Positions 63,226 to 64,000 of a DNA stretch of 64,000 nt are shown here, piece after piece. The notes under the pieces were generated by a model. That model did no database searches. It was given only the letters and a program-made list of their open reading frames with translations, and was not told the origin of the DNA. This stretch comes from Citrobacter enshiensis (lineage in GTDB: Bacteria > Pseudomonadota > Gammaproteobacteria > Enterobacterales > Enterobacteriaceae): the NCBI RefSeq assembly GCF_029338175.1, contig NZ_CP119862.1, positions 4,434,839-4,498,838 of the forward strand, given 5' to 3'. Position 1 is the first letter of the stretch. Each line of letters starts with the position of its first letter. The position numbers and the translations under genes are program-made.

Positions 63226-64000
63226 ATGAGAACACCATGCTCTTTTATTATAAAAAATAGGTGGCGCTTTCACATCACAAGTATTTTTCTCCTGCTATTA
63301 ATGCTGACTATCTCTATATTATTTTTGCATATGCGTTTTATGACATTAGTCGGCACTGATAAAATGCGTTTAGAGATGTACAAGTCAACATTATATTCAA
63401 CGATAGATCAATACTATATTTTGCCTTATATGCTATCGATGGATAATGTAATAAAACAATCTATGGAGCAACCGGGCGATAATGTTTCCGAGAAACTGAA
63501 TAAGCATGTTGAATTTTTCAACACACAATTAAAAACAGCTGCGATATTTATTCTTGATGCGCAAGGAAAAACAATTGCTTCCAGTAACTGGAAAGAACCC
63601 GGAAGCTATGTGGGTCAGGACTATAGCTATCGTCCCTACTATAAACAAGCGATGATGGGACTGAACGGCAGATTCTATGGTATCGGCAGCACCACGAACA
63701 CCCCGGGATTCTTCCTGTCTACCGGTATCAAGCATGAGGGAAAAATCGTTGGCGTCGTGGTCGTTAAAATCAGCCTTAATGACATTGAAAACGTATGGGC
63801 AGAAGGTCCTGAAAACATTATCGTGAGTGATGAACACAGCATTATATTTTTAAGTTCAAAGTCACAATGGCGAATGAGAACCTTAGAACCATTACCGTCT
63901 CAAATAAAAGAAAAATTACAATTAACACGACAATACAGTTTAAATAACCTTTTACCTGCCGATTATTACCCATGTTTTACATTTAATAATTTTCTTTTTT
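63226..64000 (+). CDS. DctB-like sensor histidine kinase, N-terminal part
   Basis: A reading frame open from ATG 63226 to the window edge (258 codons seen). It begins MRTPCSFIIKNRWRFH, then one TM (ITSIFLLLLMLTISILFLHM), then a periplasmic double-Cache-type sensor with the hallmark block ASSNWKEPGSYVGQDYSYRPYYKQAMMGLNGRFYGIGSTTNTPGFFLS (given here as the region near residues 120-168). This block is typical of DctB sensors of C4-dicarboxylates. GGAT lies five bases upstream of the ATG. The kinase part is beyond the edge, so the output domain is inferred. The DNA is clearly more AT-rich than its neighbours, suggesting transfer. Confidence 0.75.
   Translation, partial: MRTPCSFIIKNRWRFHITSIFLLLLMLTISILFLHMRFMTLVGTDKMRLEMYKSTLYSTIDQYYILPYMLSMDNVIKQSMEQPGDNVSEKLNKHVEFFNTQLKTAAIFILDAQGKTIASSNWKEPGSYVGQDYSYRPYYKQAMMGLNGRFYGIGSTTNTPGFFLSTGIKHEGKIVGVVVVKISLNDIENVWAEGPENIIVSDEHSIIFLSSKSQWRMRTLEPLPSQIKEKLQLTRQYSLNNLLPADYYPCFTFNNFLF

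Overview
The window is enterobacterial chromosome, closest by protein recall to Escherichia coli and Salmonella, with gene choices that best fit Citrobacter or a near relative; species cannot be fixed by eye. Most genes align almost residue for residue with E. coli proteins from the 92-93 min region (proP to aphA), inverted relative to the K-12 map. Nine REP/BIME repeats, an RSA-like dispersed repeat and a Sec codon with its SECIS in fdhF support this. No rRNA, tRNA, IS element, prophage or CRISPR array was seen.

Layout. 1-5.1 kb: start of proP, a kdgT-type 2-keto-3-deoxygluconate permease set between proP and yjcZ, then yjcZ-crfC. 5.6-17.6 kb: yjdM, yjdN and a complete phnCDEFGHIJKLMNOP carbon-phosphorus lyase operon with an intact phnE and three REP elements inside it. 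17.7-19.3 kb: a small membrane protein, yjdP and a GNAT-like protein. 19.4-28.8 kb: a sugar cluster in place of the K-12 D-allose genes. It holds an RbsABC-type ABC importer, a D-lyxose-isomerase family enzyme, a class II aldolase and a PfkB sugar kinase, framed by a hybrid histidine kinase on one side and an OmpR-type response regulator on the other. 29-33.5 kb: fdhF (selenoprotein), yjcO, gltP. 33.8-40.6 kb: nrfABCDEFG formate-dependent nitrite reductase. 41-45.1 kb: acs-yjcH-actP acetate scavenging.

45.2-49.9 kb is accessory: a Gfo/Idh/MocA oxidoreductase, a two-gene unit resembling a type VI secretion amidase effector plus periplasmic immunity protein, and an LrgA/LrgB pair divergent from a LysR regulator. 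49.9-62.9 kb returns to the E. coli order: yjcE, ghxP, a GST, RyjA-like sRNA, soxR/soxS, pdeC, yjcB, ssb, uvrA, yjbR, aphA. The right edge cuts a DctB-like sensor gene.

The two parts most worth following are the sugar cluster, for which a ketose-1-phosphate aldolase route is inferred, and the orphan amidase/immunity pair. A smaller oddity is nrfF, where a REP element lies in frame between the start codon and the signal peptide, so the REP appears to be translated.
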